From: CAYVBN01 sp964538565
Lineage (GTDB): Bacteria > Pseudomonadota > Alphaproteobacteria > Rhizobiales > Xanthobacteraceae
Assembly (NCBI GenBank): GCA_964538565.1
Contig: CAZIGW010000089.1
Coordinates: 1 to 64,000, forward strand
Length of the DNA: 64,000 nt
Direction: 5' to 3'
Part shown: positions 24,551 through 34,159 of the stretch, piece after piece
Layout of the letters: the number at the start of each line of letters is the position of its first letter
How positions within the stretch are numbered: the first letter of the stretch is position 1
Made by a program: the position numbers and the translations under genes
Notes under the pieces: model-generated
Told to the model about the DNA's origin: nothing
The model's database searches: none
What the model saw: the letters and a program-made list of their open reading frames with translations, nothing else

Positions 24551-26248
24551 TCACGCGCTCTGTTTCGAAGCCTTCGTGATCTCTTCCTTGAGTCCAGGCC
24601 TGAAGCGGACCGGAAGGGGCTTGATGTCGCCGCGCCGGATGGCGTCCACGAGTTCGCGCTTGAGCACCTTGCCGTTCGGCGTGAGCGGCAGCGTGTCGAG
24701 ACGGACGTAGAATTCCGGCATGTCGAAGCGCGAAAGCCCCGTCTCGTCGAGGTGAATCAGCAGTTCTTCCGGCGTCACCTCGTGTCCGGGCTTCAGCACC
24801 ACGGCAAGACACGCCTTCTCGCCGAGACGCTCGTCCGCAACCGGGACGACGGCGGCGCCGGCGATCGCGGGATGACGCATCACGGGGGACTCGATGCGAG
24901 CCGGATAAATGTTGTGCCCGCCGCGGATGATCACGTCCTTCTTGCGGCCGGTGATCTGCAGGTAGCCGTCCGCGTCGACCCGGCCGAGGTCTCCGGTCAT
25001 GAACCAGCCCGACTGGTTGAACGAGGATTCCGTCGCCTCCTGGTCGTCGAAATAGCCGAGCATGAGGCTCGCGCCGCGTCCGCCGATTTCGCCCACCTCG
25101 CCGACGGGAAGTTCGACGTTTGGATCCTCCCGTGACCAGATCTTGATCTCGTAGCCGTTGCACACGCGACCCGAGGTTTCGATCATCCGCGTCGGGCTGT
25201 CGTCGGGACGCGTGTAGTGGTGCGAGCCGGCCTCCGTCATGCCGTATCCGCTCTGCGGCACGACCCCGTGCTCGAGAAGCCCCGCCGCCACCACTGGCGC
25301 GACCGCCGCGCCGGAAATGCGGAACCCCTTGACGCGCCCGAGGCGTTTGAGCTTGCGCGCGCGCAGTTCGCCGAGCAGGTCGATGGCATGCGTCGGCACG
25401 CCGATCATGAACGTCGCGTCCACCTCGATGATGCGATCGACCAGGCTCTCGCTGCGCGGAAGATCGTGCACCACGAACTCGCCGCCCGATGAGAGCGTCA
25501 TGATCAGCGCGCCGAAGCCGAGGTTGTGGCTGAGCGGGCTCAACGAGTAGAGCACCGTGTCGCCCTTGAGATCCCAGTCGTCGGACATGGCGCGGGCATT
25601 GGCGAGCAGCGTGTTGTCGCTGTGCATCACGCCCTTGGGAACGCCGGTCGTGCCGGACGTGAAAGCCAGATAGACGATCGGGTTGGGGTCCGTGCGCATC
25701 GTCCCCGGCCGCGCCGCGGCCGGCGCCTCGGCGAACAGCGGAGTGGTGCGGACCGACTCCGACAGCGGCTCGAGCCGGCAGACGTGACGCAGCGATGTGA
25801 TCTCGCCCGTCCGCTCGAAGATGGAATGGCGGTGGGCGTCCGCTCCGTAGCCGCTTTCGGCAACCAGCGCGGCGGCGCGCATGCGGCGGAGCAGTTGCTC
25901 GATGTCGCCGCAGGTGTGATCGCGATGCAGCGACGGGCAGCACACGTAGCCGTTGCGCGAACAGGCGAGCAGCACGACCGCGGTCTCGATCCGGCTGGGC
26001 AGCCAGACGGCGACGCGATCTCCCGGCTTGAGCCCCTTGTCGTGCAGATCGGCGGCGAGGCGATCGGCGGCATCGACGATCTGCCGGTACGTGAACCGGC
26101 GATAGCGGTCGCGCGCGGCCGGCTTGTCCGGCGTCCGCTGGGCGTGTCCGCTGACCTCGCTGTAGATCGTGTCGTCGCGCCAGAAGCCGGCCTTGTAGAA
26201 GGCGCGGATCTGCGAGGCGCTCAGCAAGGTCAGGACCGCATTGAACAT
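24551..26248 (-). CDS. AMP-dependent acyl-CoA synthetase/ligase
   Basis: Activates a carboxylic acid to its CoA thioester through an acyl-adenylate. It has 565 residues. The ATP loop AFTSGTTGVPKGV is at about 195-207. GYGMTEAGSHHY is the A5 motif, and GWFMTGDLGRVDADGYLQIT the A7 region. GRKKDVIIRGGHNIYP is the A8 hinge. The catalytic Lys527 is in LTPNGKVLKREL. It resembles cyclohexanecarboxylate- and benzoate-type ligases more than acetyl-CoA synthetase, but the substrate is unassigned. It is transcribed alone leftward. Its upstream gap of nearly 700 bp is shared with the divergent UbiD gene. Confidence 0.9.
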   Translation of the reverse strand: MFNAVLTLLSASQIRAFYKAGFWRDDTIYSEVSGHAQRTPDKPAARDRYRRFTYRQIVDAADRLAADLHDKGLKPGDRVAVWLPSRIETAVVLLACSRNGYVCCPSLHRDHTCGDIEQLLRRMRAAALVAESGYGADAHRHSIFERTGEITSLRHVCRLEPLSESVRTTPLFAEAPAAARPGTMRTDPNPIVYLAFTSGTTGVPKGVMHSDNTLLANARAMSDDWDLKGDTVLYSLSPLSHNLGFGALIMTLSSGGEFVVHDLPRSESLVDRIIEVDATFMIGVPTHAIDLLGELRARKLKRLGRVKGFRISGAAVAPVVAAGLLEHGVVPQSGYGMTEAGSHHYTRPDDSPTRMIETSGRVCNGYEIKIWSREDPNVELPVGEVGEIGGRGASLMLGYFDDQEATESSFNQSGWFMTGDLGRVDADGYLQITGRKKDVIIRGGHNIYPARIESPVMRHPAIAGAAVVPVADERLGEKACLAVVLKPGHEVTPEELLIHLDETGLSRFDMPEFYVRLDTLPLTPNGKVLKRELVDAIRRGDIKPLPVRFRPGLKEEITKASKQSA

Positions 26249-26934
26249 TGATGACCTCTGTTGCGAGCCTGCACGGATGCGCGGGAAGGCACGGAACGCG
26301 GATCTTATGCCTCGGCGTTGGCGAGCGGGATTGCCGATGCGCTATGGACCTGGCCGGCGAGGGGGCAGGGATCAATGAACGACGCGCGCCAAAATCGGCA
26401 AGCCGCCTCGCCACCAGGCGTCTTCATTTTTGAGCACTACGCCAAAAAAGGAACGGTGACAAGGGCGTCGGCTCACGCGACCTTTTGTCCGGACGGAAGG
26501 CTGTGAACAACCGCGCAGGATCGCTCCGGAAACGGGGTCGGATCGGCTGCCCCGAGAGCCGCGCGTTCTCTGGCGCCGCGAAAAACAACCTGTCCTGTCA
26601 GCGTGTTGTCAGGTGTGATGGGTGGTTCCTGAAATCCGCGACGACTCCGCAAGACGTGGCCTGACAGGGCTCGTGCGCGTGGTGCTGGCCATGCGAAACC
26701 GCTGCGGGAACGCCCGCTCGGCGTGCTCCAGAAACGTTGACAGTTGTAACCGAAACCGAAAAATGACTTGATTATGTTACGGTCGCTTCGTAACGTGCGG
26801 ATCGCTGGCCCACGAGGACGCCTGCGGTGAAAGATCGTCCTGTCCATTGCAAATCGACGATTGTCGACGCGGCGCGTGCGCTCCGCGCGCCTTGCGCCGG
26901 TCAGACGCACTAGGTTCAGTCAAGAGCGCGCACG
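26249..26934. promoter_or_regulatory. Divergent promoter region with operator-like repeats
   Basis: A 686-bp non-coding gap between the acyl-CoA synthetase and UbiD genes. It contains an AT-rich patch with TTTTTG (26427-26432) and CAAAAA (26443-26448) arms. It also has a TTGACA hexamer at 26737-26742. The clearest signal is a perfect inverted repeat GTTACG-N7-CGTAAC at 26776-26794, in an AT-rich stretch about 150 bp before UbiD. These are likely regulator and promoter sites for the catabolic genes, but the regulator is not known. Confidence 0.5.
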
Positions 26935-28365
26935 ATGCCGAACAAGGATCTCCGCGACTGGCTTGCCGCTGTCGAAAAGATCGGCGAACTCAAGATCATC
27001 AGGGGCGCGGAGCCGAAGGAAGAGATCGGCGGCATCGTCGATCTCTATCAGCGGAAGATGGGCAATGCCGCCGTCATGTTCGACGACGTGCCGGGCTTTC
27101 CCAGGGGTTTTCGCGTCCTCGCCAACGTCCTGACCTCTGTGCCGCGCATCAACGTGGCGCTCGGCCTGCCGCCCGAGGCGGGCGAGATGGAGCTTGTGCA
27201 GTGGTGGCGCACGTACATGCGCAACGCGCCGAGCTTCGAGCCGGTCGAGGTCAACGGCGGCGCGCTGGTCGAGAACGTGCTCGAAGGGAGCGCGGTCGAT
27301 CTCACCCGGATCCCGACGCCGGTGTGGCACGAGCACGACGGCGGACCATTCATCGGCACGGCCTGCCTGGTCATCATGAAGGATCCGGACTCCGGCTGGG
27401 TCAACAGCGGCACCTACCGGATCCAGACGCAGGGGCCGAATCTCGCGACCGTCATGATGTCGCCGGGCAAGCACGGCCGCATCATCATGAACAAGTACCA
27501 CGAGCGCGGCCAACCCTGTCCGGTCGCCGTCGTGGTCGGCAATCATCCGGTGATCTTCATGCTGTCCGGGCTCGAGATCCCGTATGGCAAGAGCGAGCTC
27601 GCGGCGGCCGGCGGCATCTTCGGCGAGCCCGTCGAGGTGCTGAGGATGCCGAAGACGGGGCTGCCGGTGCCCGCCAACGCCGAGATCGCGTTCGAGGGCT
27701 ACATCCATCCGAACGATCTGGTGCAGGAAGGCCCGCTCGGCGAGTGGACCGGCTACTACGCCGGCGGCAGCCGACCGGAGCCGGCGATCCGCATCGAGAC
27801 CATGATGCACCGGAACGACCCGATCCTGCTCGGCGCCATCCCGGCGGTGCCGCCCAACGACAACACCTTCTATCTCGGCACCTATCGGTGCGGCGCGGTG
27901 TGGAATCAGCTCGAGGCCGCCGGCATTCCGGAAGTCCGCGGCGTCTGGGCGCACGAGGCGGGCGGCAGCCGCTTCTGGCTCACCGTGTCGATCAAGCAGC
28001 TCTACGGCGGCCACGCCAAGCAGGCCGGCATGGTGGCCTCGCATTGCCACGCCGGCGCCTACTGCAACCGCTGGACCATCGTGGTCGACGACGACATCGA
28101 CCCGACCAACATCAACGAGGTCATCTGGGCGATGTCGACCCGCGTCGACACCCGCGACGGCATCGACATCATCGAAGGCGGCTGGAGCTCGGCGCTCGAC
28201 CCGATGTGCTACGACGGCGACACCGATCGCCGCAACGGGCGCGTCATCGTGAACGCTTGCAAGCCGTTCCGTCGTAAGGACACCTTTCCGATCGTTGCGC
28301 GCGCCAGCAAGGAGATGGATGCGCGCATCATCGCCAAGTGGAAAAAGGATCTGCCGGAGAACTGA
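26935..28365 (+). CDS. UbiD-family prenylated-FMN-dependent (de)carboxylase
   Basis: Reversible decarboxylase of aromatic or alpha,beta-unsaturated acids, requiring prenylated FMN. It has 476 residues, normal for the family. Conserved parts include DLRDWLAAVEKIGELKII, the cofactor region NSGTYRIQTQGPN, KHGRIIMNKYHERGQPCPVAVVVG and FEGYIHPNDLVQEGPLGEW with the acidic catalytic cluster. The usual partner UbiX, which makes prenyl-FMN, is not encoded in the window. It is followed at 104 bp by molybdenum hydroxylase I, suggesting one transcript for the attack on an aromatic or heteroaromatic carboxylate. An inverted repeat lies upstream at 26776-26794. Confidence 0.9.
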   Translation: MPNKDLRDWLAAVEKIGELKIIRGAEPKEEIGGIVDLYQRKMGNAAVMFDDVPGFPRGFRVLANVLTSVPRINVALGLPPEAGEMELVQWWRTYMRNAPSFEPVEVNGGALVENVLEGSAVDLTRIPTPVWHEHDGGPFIGTACLVIMKDPDSGWVNSGTYRIQTQGPNLATVMMSPGKHGRIIMNKYHERGQPCPVAVVVGNHPVIFMLSGLEIPYGKSELAAAGGIFGEPVEVLRMPKTGLPVPANAEIAFEGYIHPNDLVQEGPLGEWTGYYAGGSRPEPAIRIETMMHRNDPILLGAIPAVPPNDNTFYLGTYRCGAVWNQLEAAGIPEVRGVWAHEAGGSRFWLTVSIKQLYGGHAKQAGMVASHCHAGAYCNRWTIVVDDDIDPTNINEVIWAMSTRVDTRDGIDIIEGGWSSALDPMCYDGDTDRRNGRVIVNACKPFRRKDTFPIVARASKEMDARIIAKWKKDLPEN

Positions 28366-28469
28366 AGATCGGTTCTCGCTCCGTGTGCTCCGGCAGGCCG
28401 GAGGCAATGGCAGCCGCTCGATGGTCTCACCCCGGGCGCGCGGAGGATGACAGGAGCCAAGTCGGCCGC

Positions 28470-30827
28470 ATGTCCGAGCACAGGCCAGACGGTTGGATCG
28501 GCGCGAGCTTGCTGCGCAAGGAGGACGCGCGCCATCTCCTCGGCTCGGGCGCGTTCGTCGGCGACATCCGCCTGCCCGGCATGCAGGACGTGGCCTTTCT
28601 GCGCAGCGAAGTGGCGCACGGCGTGCTCAAGTCGGTGCGCAAGCCGGCCGACGGCGCGTCGCGCGTCTTCACCCGTGACGACCTCGCCTGGGTGAAGATC
28701 CTCGAGGCCGGTCCGGAGCTCGCCGCATTCCGCTCCAGTCCCTATCCGCCGCTCGCGGAGGGCAAGGTGCGCTACGCCGGGCAGGCGATCGCGGCCTGCG
28801 TCGCGCCGACCCGCTCGCGCGCCGAGGACCTGGTCGAGCAGATCGAGATCGAGATCGAACCCCTGGCCCCCGTCGTCGATTGCCGCGCGGCCATGCGGCC
28901 CGACAGCGCGAGACTATTCGATCACTGGCCCGACAACGCCTTCATCAAGAGCAGCGTGGTCGAGGGCGATCCGGCCGCGCTGGCGCGCGCGCCGATCCGC
29001 CTGCAGCGGCAGTTCCGCATGAACCGGCAGGCGACCGTTCATCTCGAGGGCCGCGGCATCATCGCGCACTGGGACCAGCGGCTCGACGAGCTGGTGATCT
29101 ATCTCTCGACCCAGGGCCCGCACGTCATGCGGCTCGGCATCGCGCAGGCGCTCGGCTTGCCGGAGCACAAGGTGCGCATCATCGCGCCGGACGTCGGCGG
29201 CGGCTTCGGCGGCAAGAACCGTCTGCTGCCCGAGGAAATCGCGGTCGCGGCCATCGCCATGAAGGTCGGCCATCCGGTGCGCTGGCTCGAAGACCGCCGC
29301 GAGCATTTCCTCGCCTCGGTCCATGCGCGCGACCATTTCTACGACCTGACCGTCTCGGCCGACGAAAACGGGGTTCTGCTCGGCATCGAGGGCTCCGTCT
29401 ATATCGACGCCGGCGCCTACGCGCTGTGGCCGACGGGCGCCTTCATGGAAGCCAGCATGGCGGCGCGCAACCTGCCGGGGCCGTATCGCATCCGCCATCT
29501 GTCGATCGACACCTACACGGTGGCGACCAACAAGACCCCGATGGGGCCGTATCGCGGCGTCGCGCGGCCCGGCGCATGCTTCGCGATCGAGCGCCTGGTC
29601 GACGAGGTCGCGCACGCGACGGGGCTCGAACCGGCCGAGGTGCGCCGGCGCAACATGGTTACGCGTGACGAGCTGCCGTATCGCACGGCGGGCGGTCTCC
29701 TGTTCGACACCGGCGACTATCACGCCTCGCTCGACAAGGCGGTCGCGCTGATCGATCTCGAGGCGGTGCGGGCGCGCCAACGGAAGGGCGAGCCGGACGG
29801 GCGCGTCGTCGGAGTGGGATTTGCCTTCTACTCGGAACAGAGCGGCCACGGCCAGGCCGAATGGACCAAGCGCAAGTCCCGTGTCGTGCCGGGCTACGAG
29901 TCCGCGCGCGTGCGCGTGCTGCCGGACGGCTCGGTGGTGATCCACGTCGGCGTGCAGAACCACGGCCAGGGTCACGAGACCACGCTGGCGCAGATCGCCG
30001 CGCACGAGCTCGGCATCGATCCCGACCGCATCTCGATCCGCTACGGCGACACGTCGACGGCGCCGTTCGGCTTCGGTTCGTTCGCCTCGCGTACCATCGT
30101 GTTCGCCGGCGGCGCGGTGGCAAAGTCCTGCCGGGTGATCGCCGAGAAGCTGCGCAGGATCGGCGCGCACCTGCTGCAGGCCGACGCGAAATCCGTCCGG
30201 CTCGAGAAGGGCGCGGTCGTGTCGGCCTCGGGCGCGGTCACGATCGGCGAGATCGCCCACGCGGCGAACGTGCGCCAGGAACTGCTTCCGCCCGACGTCG
30301 AGCCGCTGCTCGAGCACGTCGCGACCTACGAGCCGACCGATTCCGGCGGCGTCTTCTCCTACGGGACGCACGCGGTGCTGGTCGTGGTCGATCCGGAAAC
30401 CGGCGTCACGGAGATCGAGAAATACGTCGTCGCCGAGGACTGCGGCACGATGATCAATCCGATGATCGTCGACGGGCAGGTGCAGGGCGGCATCGCCCAG
30501 GGCATCGGCACCGCGCTGTTCGAAGAGATTCCCTATTCCGAGCTGGGCCAGCCGCTGGCGACGACGTTCGCCGACTACATGATGCCGTGCGCGACGGAGA
30601 TCCCGACCGTCGAGATCGCCCATTCGGTCACGCCCGCCAAGGCGACCGAATACGGCGTCAAAGGCGTGGGCGAGGGGGGCGCCATCGCGCCGCCGGCGGC
30701 GATCGCCAACGCGGTGGCGGACGCGTTCCGCGACATCGGCGCGCGCTTCGACGAGACGCCGCTGACGCCGCGCCGCGTGTCCGAGGCGGTGGCGGCGGCG
30801 CGCCGGGCGAAGGAATCCCGCCGATGA
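28470..30827 (+). CDS. Molybdenum hydroxylase I, molybdopterin-binding large subunit
   Basis: Catalytic subunit of a xanthine-dehydrogenase-family hydroxylase, which adds water-derived oxygen to a carbon next to a ring nitrogen or carbonyl. It has 785 residues. GASLLRKEDARHLLGSGAFV is the N-terminus of the a/b hammerhead domain. DVGGGFGGKN is a cofactor loop. PMGPYRGVARPGA is the active-site loop, lacking the cysteine motif of CO dehydrogenase. VKGVGEGGAIAPP carries catalytic Glu735. The start at 28470 is taken from a CAGGAG 13 bases upstream and from homology starting at SEHRPDGW. It overlaps the FAD subunit by ATGA. Order large-FAD-FeS differs from set II. Confidence 0.9.
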   Translation: MSEHRPDGWIGASLLRKEDARHLLGSGAFVGDIRLPGMQDVAFLRSEVAHGVLKSVRKPADGASRVFTRDDLAWVKILEAGPELAAFRSSPYPPLAEGKVRYAGQAIAACVAPTRSRAEDLVEQIEIEIEPLAPVVDCRAAMRPDSARLFDHWPDNAFIKSSVVEGDPAALARAPIRLQRQFRMNRQATVHLEGRGIIAHWDQRLDELVIYLSTQGPHVMRLGIAQALGLPEHKVRIIAPDVGGGFGGKNRLLPEEIAVAAIAMKVGHPVRWLEDRREHFLASVHARDHFYDLTVSADENGVLLGIEGSVYIDAGAYALWPTGAFMEASMAARNLPGPYRIRHLSIDTYTVATNKTPMGPYRGVARPGACFAIERLVDEVAHATGLEPAEVRRRNMVTRDELPYRTAGGLLFDTGDYHASLDKAVALIDLEAVRARQRKGEPDGRVVGVGFAFYSEQSGHGQAEWTKRKSRVVPGYESARVRVLPDGSVVIHVGVQNHGQGHETTLAQIAAHELGIDPDRISIRYGDTSTAPFGFGSFASRTIVFAGGAVAKSCRVIAEKLRRIGAHLLQADAKSVRLEKGAVVSASGAVTIGEIAHAANVRQELLPPDVEPLLEHVATYEPTDSGGVFSYGTHAVLVVVDPETGVTEIEKYVVAEDCGTMINPMIVDGQVQGGIAQGIGTALFEEIPYSELGQPLATTFADYMMPCATEIPTVEIAHSVTPAKATEYGVKGVGEGGAIAPPAAIANAVADAFRDIGARFDETPLTPRRVSEAVAAARRAKESRR

Positions 30828-31657
30828 AGCCCGCGGCTTTCGACTACGTGCGCCCGGGGAGCCTCGAGGAGGCGCTCGGCCTCCTGGCCGGGGCGCCCGA
30901 GGACGTGATGCCGCTCGCCGGCGGGCAGTCGCTGCTGCCGCTGCTCGGCCTGCGCATGAGCTCTGCCGCCATGCTGGTCGACATCGGCCGGCTCGACGCG
31001 CTTCGGCGGGTCGAGGACACGGGTTCGCACGTCGTGATCGGCGCGGCCGTCACCCACGCGGAGATCGAGGACGGCATCGTCCCCGATCCGGGACGCGGCC
31101 TGATGCGCCGCATGGCGGGCCGCATCGCCTATCGGGCGGTGCGGAACCAGGGCACCATCGGCGGCAGCGTCGCCATGGCCGACCCGGCGGCCGACTGGCC
31201 GGTGTGTCTGATCGCGCTCGAGGCCGTCGCGCGGATCGCGGGCGCTCGGGGCGGGCGCACGGTGCCGGTCGCCGATCTGATCGAGGACGTCTACACCACG
31301 TCGCTTGCGCGCGGGGAGATCATCGTCGCCTTCGAGGTGCCGCGCCTCGATGCGGCGGCGAGAACCGGCGTCGCCAAGGTGGCGCGCAAGACCGGCGCAT
31401 TTGCGATGTCGCAGGCGGTCGTGGTGACGAACGACGGCGCGCGCGCGGCCCGCGTGGTACTCGCCGGTGCGGGGAGTCGGGCGTATCGCCTGCCGGCGAC
31501 CTCCGGGCTGCTGCAATCGCCGGACGCGGCGGAGTCGTCGCTGCGCGAGGCGATCAGACGCGATCTGGAGGGCTGCGGCGGCGAACTGGACGATTACACG
31601 ATCCGCCTGCACACCGCGGTCGTGCTGCGGGCGATTGCCGAGGCGCGCCGCTCATGA
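30824..31657 (+). CDS. Molybdenum hydroxylase I, FAD-binding subunit
   Basis: Medium subunit (CoxM/CutM type), 277 residues, which passes electrons from the 2Fe-2S subunit to the external acceptor. FAD-binding motifs are LAGGQSLLPLLGLRM in the N-terminal domain and NQGTIGGSVAMADPAADW. The CO_deh_flav_C domain occupies the end. Its ATG overlaps the large-subunit stop and its stop overlaps the 2Fe-2S start (ATGA on both sides), so the three are translationally coupled. Confidence 0.9.
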   Translation: MKPAAFDYVRPGSLEEALGLLAGAPEDVMPLAGGQSLLPLLGLRMSSAAMLVDIGRLDALRRVEDTGSHVVIGAAVTHAEIEDGIVPDPGRGLMRRMAGRIAYRAVRNQGTIGGSVAMADPAADWPVCLIALEAVARIAGARGGRTVPVADLIEDVYTTSLARGEIIVAFEVPRLDAAARTGVAKVARKTGAFAMSQAVVVTNDGARAARVVLAGAGSRAYRLPATSGLLQSPDAAESSLREAIRRDLEGCGGELDDYTIRLHTAVVLRAIAEARRS

Positions 31658-32190
31658 AATCGCTCACGCTCAACATCAACGGCGAGGACGTCATGCTGCT
31701 CGCCGAGCCGCGCGAGAGCCTCGCCGACGTCTTGCGCGAGCGCCTGTCGCTGACCGGAACGCATCTCGGCTGCGAGCACGGCGCCTGCGGCGCCTGCACC
31801 GTCGAGGTCGACGGCAAGGCGACGCGCGCCTGCCTGGTGCTCGGCGTGATGGCCGAGGGCCGGCGCGTGCGGACGATAGAAGGTCTTCGCGACGATCCCG
31901 TCATGCTGCTCCTGCGTCGCCATTTCCACGAACAGCATGCGCTTCAATGTGGCTTCTGCACGCCCGGAATGCTGATCATGGCACGGGAGTTGCTTAAGAA
32001 CAGAGTGATGAAGAATTCGACGAGAGACTCCAACGAGAACCGCGTGGACAATGACGGCATGGTGTTGAGCGAGAGCGACGTGCGCGAGGGAATGGCCGGA
32101 CAGATCTGCCGATGCACCGGTTACGCCGGAATCGTACGCGCGATCATGGAAGCAGCGAAGGAACTGCGGACCGCCGAGGCCTCGACCTAG
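31654..32190 (+). CDS. Molybdenum hydroxylase I, 2Fe-2S subunit with an inserted segment
   Basis: Small electron-transfer subunit, 178 residues. The plant-type ferredoxin cluster uses Cys40, Cys45, Cys48 and Cys60 (GCEHGACGACT). The second cluster uses Cys99, Cys102 (CGFCTPG), Cys152 and Cys154 (CRCTGY). Between the two halves of the second site, residues about 117-137 form an extra Asn/Asp/Arg-rich stretch that relatives lack. Its DNA is visibly less GC-rich than the flanks. Both clusters look intact, so the insertion is probably a surface loop. It ends 42 bp before the ABC transporter binding protein. Confidence 0.9.
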   Translation: MKSLTLNINGEDVMLLAEPRESLADVLRERLSLTGTHLGCEHGACGACTVEVDGKATRACLVLGVMAEGRRVRTIEGLRDDPVMLLLRRHFHEQHALQCGFCTPGMLIMARELLKNRVMKNSTRDSNENRVDNDGMVLSESDVREGMAGQICRCTGYAGIVRAIMEAAKELRTAEAST

Positions 32191-32232
32191 GCGGTGCGCA
32201 ATCGAGGTTGTCTCCGAGGGAGGACAGAAGAC

Positions 32233-33270
32233 ATGACCGAACATGACACGATCACTAGGCGCCAGCTCCTGGGCGGCGCTGCCGCCGCGGCCCTGGTGTC
32301 TTCGACCGGCCTGGCGCTCGGCGCGGGCCCGGACAGCATCAAGATGAGCCTGGAATTTCGCATCTACGGCGGCAACGCCCCGATGTTCCTGGCGCAGGAC
32401 AGCATCTACAAGAAACACGGTCTCGAGGTGACGCCCGACGGCTCATCCGGCTCGGACGAGTCGATCCGGCGCGTGGCGGCGGGCATGTATCCGTTCGGTC
32501 TCGCCGACGCCAGCACACTCGTCGCCTTCGCCGGCCGCAATCCGAAGATCGCGCCGAAGATCATCATGCCGATCTTCGACCGTTTCCCTGCGTGCATCAT
32601 CAGCCTGAAGAAGAAGCCGGTAAGATCCGTCCAGGATCTCAAGACGGTGAAGATCGGATCCGGCAGCTCCGACGCGGGCGTGAAGATGTTCCCGGTGCTG
32701 ATGTCGCTCAACAACATCGACATGAAGTCGCTCGACATCACCACGGTCGACGTCAAGCTGCGTGACGCGCTGCTGCTGACCGGCAAGGTCGATGCTGTCA
32801 TTGCGTTCGACTACACCTCGGTGTTCAATCTGGTCGGCAATGGCGTGAAGCTCGAGGACATCGTCATCCTCTACTTCTCGGACATGGGCTTCGGCATGTT
32901 CGGAAACTCGCTCATCGCCCATCCGGACGTGATCGCAAAGAGCCCCGATCTCGTGCGTCGCGTCGCGGCCGCGACGGCCGAGGCGTGGGTCTATTCGTCG
33001 ACGCACCGCAAGGAAGCGATCGATGCGGTGGTCAAACGCGAGAAGCTGCTCAACCCGGATGTCGAGCTGCAGCGGCTGAGCTGGGTCTACGACAAGCACA
33101 TCCTGACGTCGAACGTGAAGAAGAACGGACTGGGCAACGCCGAGATCGGGCGCATGAAGCGCGCCATCGCGCTGATCAAGGAAGGCTTCGGTCTCCCGTC
33201 GGCGCCGTCGGTCGAGGACGTGTTCGACCCGCAGTTCATGCCGCCGCTGAAGGACCGGACGTTTGCTTAG
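32233..33270 (+). CDS. NitT/TauT-type ABC transporter substrate-binding protein
   Basis: Periplasmic binding protein of 345 residues with a twin-arginine signal (TRRQLLGGAAAAAL) ending near residue 35. The two-lobe NMT1/SsuA-like fold shows in GNAPMFLAQDSIYKKHGLEV and AAGMYPFGLADASTLV. This family brings in nitrate, sulfonates, pyrimidine precursors, phthalate-like acids and other small anions, so the ligand is not fixed by sequence. It follows hydroxylase I by 42 bp and precedes its ATPase and permease, so it probably imports the substrate of the UbiD/hydroxylase I module. The ATG at 32233 is preferred over an upstream in-frame start at 32194. Confidence 0.88.
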   Translation: MTEHDTITRRQLLGGAAAAALVSSTGLALGAGPDSIKMSLEFRIYGGNAPMFLAQDSIYKKHGLEVTPDGSSGSDESIRRVAAGMYPFGLADASTLVAFAGRNPKIAPKIIMPIFDRFPACIISLKKKPVRSVQDLKTVKIGSGSSDAGVKMFPVLMSLNNIDMKSLDITTVDVKLRDALLLTGKVDAVIAFDYTSVFNLVGNGVKLEDIVILYFSDMGFGMFGNSLIAHPDVIAKSPDLVRRVAAATAEAWVYSSTHRKEAIDAVVKREKLLNPDVELQRLSWVYDKHILTSNVKKNGLGNAEIGRMKRAIALIKEGFGLPSAPSVEDVFDPQFMPPLKDRTFA

Positions 33271-33304
33271 TCCGCCGCTGACGACCAGCACCGCGGTTCG
33301 CGCG

Positions 33305-34159
33305 ATGAATGAGGCTTCCGCACCCTTTGTCCGGATCGACGGCGTCAACCTGTGGTACGGGGCGGGAGCCGAGACGCAGGCGCTCGCCGGGCTCGATCTG
33401 ACGGTTCGCAAGGGAGAATTTGCAGCCGTCGTCGGCCCGTCCGGCTGCGGCAAGTCGTCCTTGATGAAGCTCGTCACCGGTCTTCTCCCGCCCACGGCCG
33501 GCAGCGTCGTGGTGGCGGGCCGGCCGGTGACCGGTCCGCTCAAGATCGTCGGGATGGCGTTCCAGAATTCGACCTTGCTGCCGTGGCGCAACATCCTCGA
33601 CAACATCATGCTGCCGCTGGAGATCGTGCAGCCGCACCGCAGGCAGTTGCGCAGCAAGCGGAAGGAGTACGAAGCCCTGGCGCTCGGGCTTCTCGACACC
33701 GTCGGACTCGGCGGCTTCGAGAAGCGTCATCCCTGGATGCTCTCGGGCGGCATGCAGCAGCGGGCGAACCTCTGCCGCTCGTTGATCCACTCACCCGAAC
33801 TGCTCATGCTCGACGAGCCGTTCGGGGCGCTCGATGCGTTCACGCGCGAGGAATTGTGGGGCGTGCTGCAGGATCTGTGGATGCAGCGGCGCTTCACCTG
33901 CATCCTGGTGACGCACGATCTGCGCGAGGCGGCCTATCTCGCGGACGTCGTCTACACGATGAGCGCGCGGCCGGGCCGTGTCATCTCGACTCATCGTATC
34001 GAGTTGCCGCGGCCGCGCACCCTGGAGAGCACGTTCTCGCCCGCGTTCGTCGACGTGGTGCATCGGATTCGCGGCGACATCGCCCAGGCGCGCAGCGAGG
34101 CGCAGGCCGGGCGGGTCCCTGATCGCTCCGGCAAGCCGGCCGCCGGGAGACGCCAATGA
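33305..34159 (+). CDS. NitT/TauT-type ABC transporter ATPase
   Basis: Nucleotide-binding subunit of 284 residues. Walker A GPSGCGKSS is at about 44-52, followed by the Q-loop in MAFQNSTLLPWRN, signature LSGGMQQR, Walker B LLMLDEPFGALDAF and the H-loop LVTHD. The C-terminal extension of about 35 residues is charged and not conserved. The ATG at 33305 is preferred because an earlier start at 33263 overlaps the binding-protein stop and adds non-homologous residues. Its stop overlaps the permease start by ATGA. Confidence 0.9.
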   Translation: MNEASAPFVRIDGVNLWYGAGAETQALAGLDLTVRKGEFAAVVGPSGCGKSSLMKLVTGLLPPTAGSVVVAGRPVTGPLKIVGMAFQNSTLLPWRNILDNIMLPLEIVQPHRRQLRSKRKEYEALALGLLDTVGLGGFEKRHPWMLSGGMQQRANLCRSLIHSPELLMLDEPFGALDAFTREELWGVLQDLWMQRRFTCILVTHDLREAAYLADVVYTMSARPGRVISTHRIELPRPRTLESTFSPAFVDVVHRIRGDIAQARSEAQAGRVPDRSGKPAAGRRQ

